A stretch of DNA of 64,000 nucleotides from Nevskia sp. GTDB lineage: Bacteria > Pseudomonadota > Gammaproteobacteria > Nevskiales > Nevskiaceae. A program made the position numbers and the translations under genes. Positions 1 through 7,146 of the stretch are shown one piece after another; position 1 is the stretch's first letter; every line of letters starts with the position of its first letter. Location: assembly GCA_021732745.1 (NCBI GenBank), contig JAKFUK010000002.1, positions 434,001-498,000 of the forward strand, given 5' to 3'. Below the pieces are notes generated by a model that was given only the letters and a program-made list of their open reading frames with translations, was not told where the DNA came from and made no database searches.

Positions 1-23
1 TCGACAAGCTGCACGGCGGCTGA
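1..23 (+). CDS. 3' end of an upstream gene (partial)
   Basis: In the third frame the window opens with codons for DKLHGG followed by TGA at 21-23. The A of this stop is the first base of the next gene's ATG at 23-25. Such a TGATG overlap is typical of translationally coupled genes, so an unidentified gene probably ends here. Only seven codons are visible, so neither family nor function can be inferred. Confidence 0.3.
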
Positions 24-484
24 TGACGCGCGGCCTGCTGCGCAGCGGGCTGCTGGCTGCGCTGATCGCGCTGCTTGCTGCGTGCAGCAGCGCGCCGGTC
101 ACCGACGCCCCCGGCATCCGCCAGCAAATCATCGAAACCGCGCTCGGCCAACTCGGTCGGCCGTATCGCTATGGCGGGCGTGATCCTTCCGGTTTCGATT
201 GCAGCGGGCTGGTGCAGTACGCCTACTCGGAAGCCGGCGTCATTGCGCCACGCGACACGAAATCGCAGCGCGACGCCGGCCGGCGCATCGACTTCGATCG
301 TGCCCAGCCGGGGGACCTTTTGTTCTACCGCTTCGAGCGCTCCGGCGGCCTGCATGTCGGCCTGTATCTCGGGGACGGGCGGATGATCCATGCGCCGGCC
401 AGCGGGAAGACGGTCAGCCTGGTCGCGGTCGAAGCTCCGGTCTGGAAGAAGCGCTATCTGGAGACGATCCGCTTGCTGCGCTGA
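23..484 (+). CDS. NlpC/P60 family lipoprotein, probable peptidoglycan endopeptidase
   Basis: A 153-residue protein with a lipoprotein signal peptide ending in LLAAC, so Cys21 is the predicted lipidated residue. The rest is a single NlpC/P60 cysteine-peptidase domain. The nucleophile is Cys60 in FDCSGLV, with His111 (LHVGLYLG) and His123 as the remaining catalytic residues. Members of this family (Spr/MepS, NlpC) cleave peptide crosslinks or stems in the periplasm. All catalytic residues are present and the length is normal for the family. The start overlaps the preceding stop, suggesting an operon with the gene to the left. The exact bond cleaved is not evident from the sequence. Confidence 0.9.
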   Translation: MTRGLLRSGLLAALIALLAACSSAPVTDAPGIRQQIIETALGQLGRPYRYGGRDPSGFDCSGLVQYAYSEAGVIAPRDTKSQRDAGRRIDFDRAQPGDLLFYRFERSGGLHVGLYLGDGRMIHAPASGKTVSLVAVEAPVWKKRYLETIRLLR

Positions 485-499
485 TCGCCGACGATGCAA

Positions 500-838
500 T
501 CAGTAGCAGGATTCGGCCGCCGCAAGAACTTCCTTGCTGACCCGGCTGCCGTCGTGCAGGCCATCACGCAGCACGATGTGGCGGCAGATTCGGTCGACCG
601 AGCAGACATCGCCGCAAGCGCCAAACGGGCGCAGGCGCGCGTCGCCTGTCAAAGGCAGGCGCAGCGATTCCAGCGCCGACACCATCTTCGTGTGCGGTGC
701 CAGCAACGCGAACTGAGCGATCACCGCCATCAGCGCCGCCGTCAGCACGGCAATCAGCGGCGTCAGCAACGAACTTCCACCGACGCGCCCCCGATGGCGG
801 AAAGCGCGCGGACTCGCCCTCAGGCGGCTGCACGACAT
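500..838 (-). CDS. Hypothetical small membrane protein
   Basis: A possible 112-residue protein with one strong hydrophobic segment near residues 25-45 (LLTPLIAVLTAALMAVIAQF) and a short Cys-containing tail. The frame stays open upstream to an ATG at 976, but the added residues look like translated GC-rich noise, so the ATG at 838 is preferred. No clear ribosome-binding site precedes it. It lies downstream of the htpG terminator and is convergent with the NlpC gene. I do not recognise a family. An overlapping plus-strand frame of similar length exists, so coding status is uncertain. Confidence 0.35.
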   Translation of the reverse strand: MSCSRLRASPRAFRHRGRVGGSSLLTPLIAVLTAALMAVIAQFALLAPHTKMVSALESLRLPLTGDARLRPFGACGDVCSVDRICRHIVLRDGLHDGSRVSKEVLAAAESCY

Positions 839-974
839 CGGCGGCGGTCGCGCGTCAAGCTGATTCACCCGGTTCTCCGATCGCGGTTCGGACGGTCTGT
901 TCCAAGTTCCGTTCCCGATCCGCAACCACCGGGCGGGCCGCCGCCTGCTTTCTTCAAAGCTCTGATTCTGAAAC

Positions 975-1013
975 AAAAAAAGCCGCTGGCCGGAATTCGG
1001 CAGCAGCGGCTTT
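975..1013 (-). terminator. Rho-independent terminator of htpG
   Basis: The arms AAAGCCGCTG (979-988) and CAGCGGCTTT (1004-1013) form a hairpin. On the minus strand it is followed by an uninterrupted T run (975-981). It lies about 85 bases beyond the htpG stop codon. Confidence 0.85.
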
Positions 1014-1096
1014 GAACGGCAGCGTCACAAACGCAGCCAGCAACCGTCACCAGGCACGACTGCGGTGACGGCTGTCTGACGCGGCTGCCGCCGCCC

Positions 1097-2986
1097 TCAG
1101 TCGACGATGATCCGGCCGGCTTCAGCGGCCGGGCGCGAGCCCGACAGGATCAGCGCATTGAGCCGACGCACGAAGGCCGCCGGATCGTCGAGCTGACCGC
1201 CTTCGGCGAGCACGCTCTGGTCGTAGAGATGCGCGGCCAGATCGTCGAACTCGGCATCACCGGCGGTCTTGAGCCGCTCGACCAGCGGATGATCCGGATT
1301 GATTTCCAGCACCGGCGGCATCGCCGGGGCGGCCTGCCCGGCCTGCTTGAGAATCTTTTCCAGTCGGCGGCTGAAACCGAAATCGCCGATCACGAGGCAA
1401 GCCGGCGATTCGACCAGCCGCGATGACAGCTTGGCGGACTCGATCTTGATGCCCAGCGATTTGCCGATGCGCTCCAGCAGCGGCGCGAACTCGGTTTCGG
1501 CCTTTTCCTTCTCGGGTGTGGCGATATCCGATTCCAGATCGGCACCACCGGCCGCGCAGGATTCCAGCCGCTTGCCGTCGAACTCGTTGAGGTGCATGAC
1601 CACCCATTCGTCGATGCGATCCGACAGCAGCAACACTTCCCAGCCCTTCTTCCGGAAGCCTTCGACATGCGGCACGGCGCGGGCGGCGGCGAGCGAATCG
1701 GCGGTGACGTAATAGATCTTGGTCTGGCCTTCCGGCATCCGGGCGACGTAATCGGCCAGCGACACCTTCGCCCCATCGACCGAAGCGGTCGAATCGAAGC
1801 GGCACAGCTTGGCAATGCGCTCGCGATTGGCCTGATCCTCGACCAGCCCTTCCTTGAGCACCGCACCGAAGATCTCGTAGAACTTGGCGTAGTCCTCTGG
1901 CTTGTTCTTGGCCATGTCGTCGAGCAGGTCGAGCACCCGTTTGGCGAGCGCGCTTTTGAGCTTTTCGACATTGCGATTGCCCTGCAGCAGCTCGCGCGAG
2001 ACGTTCAGCGGCAGGTCGTCGGAATCGACCAGACCTTTCACGAAGCGCAAGTAGGACGGCAGCAGCTCCGCGCCGTGATCCATGATGAACACGCGCTTCA
2101 CGTAGAGCTGCAGGCCGCGCGCCTTGTCGCGATCCCAGAGATCGAACGGGGCGGTGCCCGGGATGTAGAGCAGCGAGATGTAGCTCAGATTGCCTTCGAC
2201 GCGCTGGTGCGCCCAGGTCAGCGGCTTGCCGGGATCATGGGAGAGATGCGTGTAGAAGCCGGTGTAGTCGTCTTCGGTGAGTTCCGACTTCGGCCGGGTC
2301 CAGAGTGCTGCCGCCTTGTTCAGGGTTTCGACTTCGGCCTCATCGACCTTGAGCCGAACTGGCAGGCCAATGTGGTCGGAATACTTGCGAACCAGATGGC
2401 TCAGACGGCCGGATTCGAGGAATTCCTTCTCGTCTTCGCGCAGATGCAGCGTGATGTCAGTGCCGCGCGTGGCCTTTTCAGCGGGTTCCAGCGAATAGCT
2501 GCCCTCGCCGGTCGACTCCCAGACATGAGCTTCGGTTTCGCCGGCCTTGCGCGAGGTGACCGTGACCCGGTCGGCGACGATGAAGGCCGAGTAGAAGCCG
2601 ACGCCGAACTGGCCGATCAGCTGCGCATCCTTCTTGCCGTCCGCCGACAACTGCTCCATGAACGCCTTGGTGCCGGAACGGGCGATGGTGCCGAGGTTGT
2701 CGACCAGATCCTGACGGCTCATGCCGACGCCGTTGTCGCGGATGGTCAAGGTGCCAGCCGCCGTGTCGACCACCAGATCGACGCCCAGATCAGCATCGCC
2801 ATCGAGCAGGGCCGGGTTCTGGATGGCCAGGAAGCGCAGCTTGTCCGCCGCATCCGAAGCATTGGAAACCAGCTCGCGCAGGAAGATTTCCTTGTTCGAG
2901 TACAGCGAGTGGATCATCAGCTTCAGCAGCTGACGGGTCTCGGTCTGGAACTCGTGCTGCGTCGGTGCCGCGGTATCGGTGGTCAT
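1097..2986 (-). CDS. htpG: Molecular chaperone HtpG (bacterial Hsp90)
   Basis: A 629-residue protein matching full-length bacterial Hsp90. The N-terminal GHKL ATPase domain shows [31 protein letters not shown] and [11 protein letters not shown], which form the nucleotide pocket and lid. The middle domain carries the segment [15 protein letters not shown], and a C-terminal dimerisation domain follows. HtpG is a cytoplasmic ATP-dependent chaperone that remodels client proteins with DnaK. It is monocistronic here, with a sigma-32-like promoter at 3022-3049 and a strong terminator at 975-1013. Toxin-antitoxin genes sit immediately upstream on the same strand. Confidence 0.98.
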   Translation of the reverse strand: MTTDTAAPTQHEFQTETRQLLKLMIHSLYSNKEIFLRELVSNASDAADKLRFLAIQNPALLDGDADLGVDLVVDTAAGTLTIRDNGVGMSRQDLVDNLGTIARSGTKAFMEQLSADGKKDAQLIGQFGVGFYSAFIVADRVTVTSRKAGETEAHVWESTGEGSYSLEPAEKATRGTDITLHLREDEKEFLESGRLSHLVRKYSDHIGLPVRLKVDEAEVETLNKAAALWTRPKSELTEDDYTGFYTHLSHDPGKPLTWAHQRVEGNLSYISLLYIPGTAPFDLWDRDKARGLQLYVKRVFIMDHGAELLPSYLRFVKGLVDSDDLPLNVSRELLQGNRNVEKLKSALAKRVLDLLDDMAKNKPEDYAKFYEIFGAVLKEGLVEDQANRERIAKLCRFDSTASVDGAKVSLADYVARMPEGQTKIYYVTADSLAAARAVPHVEGFRKKGWEVLLLSDRIDEWVVMHLNEFDGKRLESCAAGGADLESDIATPEKEKAETEFAPLLERIGKSLGIKIESAKLSSRLVESPACLVIGDFGFSRRLEKILKQAGQAAPAMPPVLEINPDHPLVERLKTAGDAEFDDLAAHLYDQSVLAEGGQLDDPAAFVRRLNALILSGSRPAAEAGRIIVD

Positions 2987-3021
2987 GGAGCGCTCTCGTT
3001 GAAGTGAACCTGCTTCGGCTT

Positions 3022-3049
3022 GTTGGGTTCAGGCCGGCGTGGTTTCAAG
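3022..3049 (-). promoter_or_regulatory. Sigma-32 (heat-shock) type promoter of htpG
   Basis: On the minus strand CTTGAAA (3043-3049) matches the sigma-32 -35 element. After 15 bases, CCCAAC (3022-3027) resembles the CCCCAT -10 element. It lies 35 bases before the htpG ATG, between htpG and the stop codon of the upstream toxin gene. Control of htpG by sigma-32 is well known in proteobacteria. Confidence 0.6.
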
Positions 3050-3055
3050 AGCCCG

Positions 3056-3349
3056 TCAAAGCCGGACGTAGCCGGCTTCGCGCTGGTGGCGCAGTGCGAG
3101 CACGAAAACGATATCGAGCGCGTCGATGTATCGGTACAGCGCGACATAGCCTCGCGCGTCCTTGCCGATGATCAGTTCGCGGTTGTCCCCAGCCGGCCTG
3201 CCGATCAGCGGGTTTCGTTCGAGCATGCCGATGGCGGCCATGATGTCGCGGATTCGCGAATCGCCATCCGTGATCTCGTACTGAGCGAGATGATCGAGGA
3301 TACGTTCGAAATCCTCGGCCAGCGCCGGCGCCAGCTCGATCCGGGACAC
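3056..3349 (-). CDS. RelE/ParE superfamily toxin
   Basis: A 97-residue protein of ParE/RelE type. It opens with RIELAPALAEDFERILDHLA, has the central IGRPAGDNRELIIGKDARGYVALYRY and a C-terminal LALRHQREAGY, the usual layout of this fold. ParE toxins act on DNA gyrase and RelE toxins cleave mRNA; sequence alone cannot choose between them. The GTG start follows the upstream antitoxin stop with one base between, so the two are co-translated. The final strand ends in the R-H-Q-R-E-A-G-Y motif often seen in ParE proteins. Confidence 0.85.
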   Translation of the reverse strand: MSRIELAPALAEDFERILDHLAQYEITDGDSRIRDIMAAIGMLERNPLIGRPAGDNRELIIGKDARGYVALYRYIDALDIVFVLALRHQREAGYVRL

Positions 3350-3350
3350 C

Positions 3351-3635
3351 TCAGGGCACCCATTTCCGCGCTCTTGGCTGCTCGGTGTTCTGACCTTCGA
3401 GCCGCTGTTCGAGATACAGCTTCATGTGCTCCCACTGGATCGTTTCGCCGCTGGCGACGATCCCGGCGTAGCGCTGGTTTGCGGCCTCGTGGAACGCATG
3501 ACGCAAGGTCTCGCTTTCCGCCTTCTCGGCGATCGCCTGAAGGATGAAACCGTGCGGCGTAATTCCGGCCCGTTCGGCCGCTTCACGCACCTTCTCGCGC
3601 AGGGTTTCCGGCATCCGGATGGTGGTGGTCGACAT
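3351..3635 (-). CDS. Ribbon-helix-helix antitoxin
   Basis: A 94-residue protein with an N-terminal ribbon-helix-helix DNA-binding region (TTTIRMPETLREKVREAAER, then GITPHGFILQAIAEKAE) and a polar C-terminal half that probably wraps the toxin. It is the partner of the ParE/RelE-type toxin immediately downstream. RHH antitoxins bind palindromes in their own promoter, and a perfect 11+2+11 palindrome lies 21 bases before this start codon at 3657-3680. The pair sits between htpG and vapBC on the same strand. The antitoxin class follows from the fold and context. Confidence 0.82.
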   Translation of the reverse strand: MSTTTIRMPETLREKVREAAERAGITPHGFILQAIAEKAESETLRHAFHEAANQRYAGIVASGETIQWEHMKLYLEQRLEGQNTEQPRARKWVP

Positions 3636-3656
3636 CGGTGTTCTCCGCTGGCAATC

Positions 3657-3680
3657 GCTGTAGCACTCAAGTGCTACAGC
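3657..3680 (-). promoter_or_regulatory. Perfect palindrome, probable operator of the RHH antitoxin
   Basis: Arms GCTGTAGCACT (3657-3667) and AGTGCTACAGC (3670-3680) are separated by two bases and match perfectly. The position just before the antitoxin ATG fits autorepression by an RHH protein. Confidence 0.65.
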
Positions 3681-3717
3681 ATCACCGGCTTCGCTGGCAC
3701 CTGTCCAGCTGGATTGA

Positions 3718-4134
3718 TCATCCCGGAACGCTGACCACAGGAATCAGGCCCAAACGCTTGGCCCGCCGGGCGAAGCGCCGGTCGTCGAAGCTCGCCATCG
3801 ACTGGCAGTCGCCGTAGCTGGCGTGGTGCAGGGCATCGGCGAAGTCGAGGCCCTTTGTGTAATGCGCCAAGGCACGCTCGACGTTGGCGCGGTCTTCAAT
3901 CGCAATGTGTGGCTGGGCCAGCAGGTGCCGGAGCACCGGCTGAATCTGCGCGGGCGAGAATTCGTAGTGCCCGCGCATGACCCATTCGAGTTCCAGCAGC
4001 ACCGTCTTGCACACCGAAAGCGGCTTGCCAGACTCGATCAGCCGCCGGGCTGCTTCGCGCTGCGCCTCGCTGTCGGCATCGCCGGCATCGGCAACGTAGT
4101 AGCGCGCCAGCACATTGGTATCGAGCCCGATCAC
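3718..4134 (-). CDS. vapC: PIN-domain ribonuclease toxin VapC
   Basis: A 138-residue PIN-domain protein. The acidic metal-binding residues expected of an active VapC are present: Asp5 in GLDTNVL, Glu48 in LLELEWVM, Asp97/Asp100 in GLDFADALHH, and Asp117 in SFDDRRF. VapC toxins are Mg-dependent endoribonucleases, often cutting tRNA or 23S rRNA; the target here is unknown. It starts with GTG five bases after the VapB stop, so the pair is translationally linked. The context and intact active site support a functional toxin-antitoxin pair. Confidence 0.9.
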   Translation of the reverse strand: MIGLDTNVLARYYVADAGDADSEAQREAARRLIESGKPLSVCKTVLLELEWVMRGHYEFSPAQIQPVLRHLLAQPHIAIEDRANVERALAHYTKGLDFADALHHASYGDCQSMASFDDRRFARRAKRLGLIPVVSVPG

Positions 4135-4139
4135 CGCTG

Positions 4140-4379
4140 CTACCGCTTGGGACCGAGCAAGCTGGCAGGGTCGAAATCCGCAGGCAGACTCTTGCGGCTG
4201 GACGTCAGCATGCCGAAGCCATCACCCACGACCTCCGCAGGATGATCCTGAACATGCAGTTCGGCATGACCATCGACCAGCCGGAACTCCACGCGGCTGC
4301 CCTGCCGTATCCCCAGTTGCCGACGCACGGCTTGCGGGATGGTGACCTGACCCTTGGAAGTGACGGCTGTCGAGTTCAT
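4140..4379 (-). CDS. vapB: AbrB/SpoVT-fold antitoxin VapB
   Basis: A 79-residue protein with the swapped-hairpin AbrB fold. The N-terminus TAVTSKGQVTIPQAVRRQLG, then QGSRVEFRLVDG, is the classic signature. The C-terminal half, which would bind and block VapC, is variable. It directly precedes vapC. A small palindrome, TTAC-TTG-GTAA, lies 21 bases upstream at 4400-4410 and could be part of an autoregulatory operator, though it is short. It is convergent with nothing and is followed by the ParE-type module further downstream. Confidence 0.88.
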   Translation of the reverse strand: MNSTAVTSKGQVTIPQAVRRQLGIRQGSRVEFRLVDGHAELHVQDHPAEVVGDGFGMLTSSRKSLPADFDPASLLGPKR

Positions 4380-4466
4380 GCGCTGATGCCCTGAAAGTAT
4401 TACTTGGTAAGGATGCTAGCGACGAGACCGGCGACTGACAAGCGCCATCGCCGATACGACAGCCAC

Positions 4467-4501
4467 AAAAAAGCCGACATCGTTTCCGACGCCGGCTTTT
4501 T
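4467..4501 (-). terminator. Rho-independent terminator of the rpsP-rplS operon
   Basis: AAAAAAGCCG (4467-4476) pairs with CGGCTTTTT (4493-4501). On the minus strand a GC-rich hairpin is followed by a T run, 38 bases past the rplS stop codon. The A tract on the other arm means it may also work on the plus strand. Confidence 0.85.
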
Positions 4502-4538
4502 GAAGACTGCGACGCGCCGGCAAGGCGCGCGGACGTCT

Positions 4539-4889
4539 TTAACCCAGCTTTTCCTTGATGCGCGCTGCCTTGCCCTGGCGGCCGCGCAGGTAGTACAGCT
4601 TGGCGCGGGCCACACTGCCGCGGCGCTTGATCAGGATTTCGGCGACCTGCGGGCTGTAGGTCTGGAAGACGCGCTCCACACCTTCGCCGTGGCTCAGCTT
4701 GCGCACGGTGAACGCGGAGTTGACGCCGCGCGAACGCTTGGCGATCACCACACCTTCATAGGCCTGAAGACGCTCGCGGTCGCCTTCCTTGACCTTGACC
4801 TTCACTTCGACGGTGTCTCCCGGGCGGAAGTCCGGGATGACCTTGCCGGCCATCGTTTCTGCATCCAGCGCTTGAATGATCTTGCTCAT
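4539..4889 (-). CDS. rplS: 50S ribosomal protein L19
   Basis: A 116-residue L19 protein with the typical N-terminus ([11 protein letters not shown]), the L19 signature [20 protein letters not shown] and the basic segment [20 protein letters not shown]. It ends with RLYYLRGR-type residues ([19 protein letters not shown]). L19 sits at the 30S-50S interface. The frame is open further upstream to 4982, but family length and the conserved MSK start fix the ATG at 4889. It is the last gene of the four-gene operon and is followed by a strong terminator. Confidence 0.98.
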   Translation of the reverse strand: MSKIIQALDAETMAGKVIPDFRPGDTVEVKVKVKEGDRERLQAYEGVVIAKRSRGVNSAFTVRKLSHGEGVERVFQTYSPQVAEILIKRRGSVARAKLYYLRGRQGKAARIKEKLG

Positions 4890-4917
4890 GTCACTACACC
4901 TCGTTCCAAAGATGACG

Positions 4918-5676
4918 TCATTTCGACGCCTGGTTTTTCTCGCCTGAGTGTTCGGAAAGGAATTCCCGAAGCAGCTCGGCATGGGTACGACTCAGGTCCA
5001 GCTTTTCAATCAGGTCAGGTCGCTTCAGGAAAGTGGCCCCTAACGCATGTTTCAAACGCCAACGTGCGATTTTCGCATGGTCGCCGGACAGCAGCACGTC
5101 CGGTACCGGTGCATCGCGCCACAACGGCGGCCGCGTGTAGTGCGGATTATCGAGCAACCCGGCGCTGAAACTGTCGGCATCCGCCGACCCTTCATGCCCG
5201 AGCACGCCCGGCAACAGCCGCGCCACTGCATCCACCAGCACCATCGCGGCGAGTTCCCCGCCCGACAGCACGAAATCGCCCAGCGACACTTCGAGGTCGA
5301 TCTGCGGCGTGACCCGCTCGTCCAGCCCTTCGTAGCGCCCGCAGATCAGGATCAGTCCCGATTCTGCACACAACTGTTTCATCAGAGCCTGGGTCATCGG
5401 GATGCCCTGCGGGCTCATCGCGATGACCTTGGCGCCGCTGCCGATCGCCGTTTTCGCGGCGGCGATCGCATCACTCAACGGTCCCGGCTCCATGACCATC
5501 CCCGGACCACCGCCGTAGGGACGATCATCAACCCGCCGATCGGCCCCGTCGCTGTAATTGCGGAGATCGCGGGCGTTGAACTGCAACGCACCACAATCGA
5601 GCGCCTTGCGCGGAATACCGACCTTGACCACCTGCTCCACGAACTCGGGGAACAGGCTGATGACCTCGACCTTCAC
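4918..5676 (-). CDS. trmD: tRNA (guanine-N1)-methyltransferase TrmD
   Basis: A 252-residue SPOUT methyltransferase that methylates N1 of G37 in tRNAs reading CNN, Leu and Pro codons, preventing frameshifting. Typical segments are visible: [11 protein letters not shown] at the N-terminus, [11 protein letters not shown], the trefoil-knot SAM site [13 protein letters not shown], and [14 protein letters not shown]. The C-terminal domain has a normal length. It starts with GTG at 5676, immediately beside the rimM stop codon, and is followed by rplS after 28 bases. This is the conserved proteobacterial order. Confidence 0.98.
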   Translation of the reverse strand: MKVEVISLFPEFVEQVVKVGIPRKALDCGALQFNARDLRNYSDGADRRVDDRPYGGGPGMVMEPGPLSDAIAAAKTAIGSGAKVIAMSPQGIPMTQALMKQLCAESGLILICGRYEGLDERVTPQIDLEVSLGDFVLSGGELAAMVLVDAVARLLPGVLGHEGSADADSFSAGLLDNPHYTRPPLWRDAPVPDVLLSGDHAKIARWRLKHALGATFLKRPDLIEKLDLSRTHAELLREFLSEHSGEKNQASK

Positions 5677-6201
5677 TCAGTAATCCGGCGACCAGTCGGC
5701 GACGATGCGCCGCGCTTCCGTGTCCACGCTCAGGATGATCGGCCCCTGAACGAAGGGAATCAGTCTGTCGACCGTCCCGTCGTTCATCACCAGCACATCC
5801 TGCACGCCGTTTTCCATCATTCCGGTGACCGTGCCGAGCGGCTCGTCTTCCTTGGAGAAGACGCTCATGCCGATCAGGTCCGCCCAGTAGTAGCTGCCGG
5901 GTGCTGCCGGCGGCAGTTCCGTGCGGTCCACCGAGATGTCCTTACCGACCAGTCTCGCTGCGATATCGCGATCGGTGATCGGCAGGCCATCGCGTCCGGA
6001 AAGCTGGGCGATGATGCCGTTGACCTGCGCTTTCGCGTCGATCAGCTTGGCGAGGTAGCCCTCTTCAGCGCCCAGCCACCACTGCGGATACTTCAGGAGA
6101 TTGTCGACCGGGCGGGTGTTGGAAACGATCTTGACCCAGCCCTTGACGCCAAACACGCCGGCGACGCGACCGAGCGTCACCCGGCGGGAGGAATCCGGCA
6201 T
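5677..6201 (-). CDS. rimM: Ribosome maturation factor RimM
   Basis: A 174-residue RimM with the N-terminal beta-barrel (VTLGRVAGVFGVKGWVKI) and a C-terminal PRC-barrel. The barrel shows YYWADLIGMSVFSKEDEPLGTV and the segment DVLVMNDGTVDRLIPFVQG. RimM binds S19 in the 30S head and helps 16S rRNA maturation. Its ATG overlaps the rpsP stop by one base (TGATG), and its own stop abuts the trmD start, so the genes are tightly coupled. Confidence 0.97.
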   Translation of the reverse strand: MPDSSRRVTLGRVAGVFGVKGWVKIVSNTRPVDNLLKYPQWWLGAEEGYLAKLIDAKAQVNGIIAQLSGRDGLPITDRDIAARLVGKDISVDRTELPPAAPGSYYWADLIGMSVFSKEDEPLGTVTGMMENGVQDVLVMNDGTVDRLIPFVQGPIILSVDTEARRIVADWSPDY

Positions 6202-6455
6202 CAGGCGGCGACGGCTGCCGGCACGCCCTTGACCAGATAGGCGACGCGCTCCGACACCTGCGCGCCATTCGACTGCCAGTAGGCAATGCGGGCGCTGTCG
6301 ACGACCAGCTTCTGCTCCTGACCGCGGGCATTCGGGTTGTAGTAACCCAGGCGCTCGACGAACTTGCCGTCACGCGACGACCGGCTGTCGGTCGCAACGA
6401 CGTGATAGAACGGGCGCTTCTTGGCTCCGGCGCGGGCCAGACGAATCTTCATCAT
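6201..6455 (-). CDS. rpsP: 30S ribosomal protein S16
   Basis: An 84-residue S16 with the standard N-terminus [19 protein letters not shown], followed by [21 protein letters not shown]. The conserved C-terminal part ([16 protein letters not shown]) is also present. S16 is needed for 30S assembly. The first two codons are ATG-ATG, so translation may begin one codon downstream. It is the first gene of rpsP-rimM-trmD-rplS, with a likely sigma-70 promoter at 6509-6537. Confidence 0.98.
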   Translation of the reverse strand: MMKIRLARAGAKKRPFYHVVATDSRSSRDGKFVERLGYYNPNARGQEQKLVVDSARIAYWQSNGAQVSERVAYLVKGVPAAVAA

Positions 6456-6508
6456 GATCTTTTGAACTCTCGGGAAAAATGCTGCCGCAGGGTACGCGAA
6501 AGCGCGGG

Positions 6509-6537
6509 ATTGTAATGGCAGCCCCCCCGAATTGAAA
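6509..6537 (-). promoter_or_regulatory. Putative sigma-70 promoter of the rpsP operon
   Basis: On the minus strand TTTCAA (6532-6537), a 17-base spacer and TACAAT (6509-6514) stand 54 bases before the rpsP start. The -10 element is good and the -35 element is fair. Confidence 0.4.
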
Positions 6538-6668
6538 GACTGGGCGCATCCGGGGGTACCAATCCGGCTGCGATGACGTGGAAAATGCTCGGTGTTACCG
6601 ATCGTTCACACCACGGGTCATCATTTCCTTATGATGGCCGCCTTCCCCCGGCTTCAGGAGCCCATCCC

Positions 6669-7127
6669 ATGACCGAACTCTCCATCAATGGCGTCAAGAA
6701 GACGCACGACGGCGACCCCGCGATGCCACTGCTGTGGTTCATCCGCGACGAAGTCGGCCTGACCGGCACCAAGTTCGGCTGCGGTGTGGCCCAGTGCGGC
6801 GCCTGCACCGTGCATCTCGACGGCAACCCGATCCGCTCCTGCGTGACGCCGGTTGCGGCTGCTGCCGGCAAGAACATCACCACCATCGAAGCGGCGGTCG
6901 GCGACAAGGTCGGCGCCGCGGTCCAGGCCTCGTGGCGCAAGTTGGACGTGGTGCAGTGCGGCTACTGCCAGTCCGGCCAGATGATGTCGGCCGTCGCCCT
7001 GCTGGCAAAGAACAAGGCCCCGACCGACGAGGACATCGACGCCGCGATGAGCGGCAACGTCTGTCGCTGTGCCACTTATGTCCGCATTCGTGCGGCGATC
7101 CATGACGCCTCGAAGGCGCTGGCCTGA
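6669..7127 (+). CDS. iorA: Molybdenum hydroxylase [2Fe-2S] subunit (isoquinoline 1-oxidoreductase alpha type)
   Basis: A 152-residue two-cluster iron-sulfur protein of the xanthine oxidase family. The plant-ferredoxin-type cluster is bound by Cys38, Cys43, Cys46 and Cys58. The second cluster is bound by Cys97, Cys100, Cys132 and Cys134 (CGYC and CRC). It passes electrons from the molybdenum subunit encoded next. AGGAG at 6654-6658 selects the ATG at 6669 over an upstream in-frame ATG. Like other IorA-type enzymes, no separate FAD subunit is encoded here. The substrate is unknown; IorA-type proteins serve aldehyde and N-heterocycle oxidoreductases. Confidence 0.93.
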   Translation: MTELSINGVKKTHDGDPAMPLLWFIRDEVGLTGTKFGCGVAQCGACTVHLDGNPIRSCVTPVAAAAGKNITTIEAAVGDKVGAAVQASWRKLDVVQCGYCQSGQMMSAVALLAKNKAPTDEDIDAAMSGNVCRCATYVRIRAAIHDASKALA

Positions 7128-7146
7128 ACCCGACCGGAGCAATCAC

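Noticed and set aside
494-1015. Plus-strand frame of 173 codons between the NlpC gene and htpG
   Set aside because: Product is Arg/Gln-rich without hydrophobic core, has no ribosome-binding site and runs through the htpG terminator. The minus-strand alternative is kept at low confidence.
1592-3007. Long plus-strand open frame (471 codons) across htpG
   Set aside because: It lies wholly opposite the certain htpG gene. Its protein is rich in Arg, Gln and His with no recognisable domain, as expected of GC-rich antisense shadows.
3657-3680. LexA-type SOS box in the CTGT-ACAG palindrome
   Set aside because: The distance between CTGT and ACAG is 14 bases, not the 8 of gammaproteobacterial LexA sites. 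The position suits the antitoxin's own operator better.
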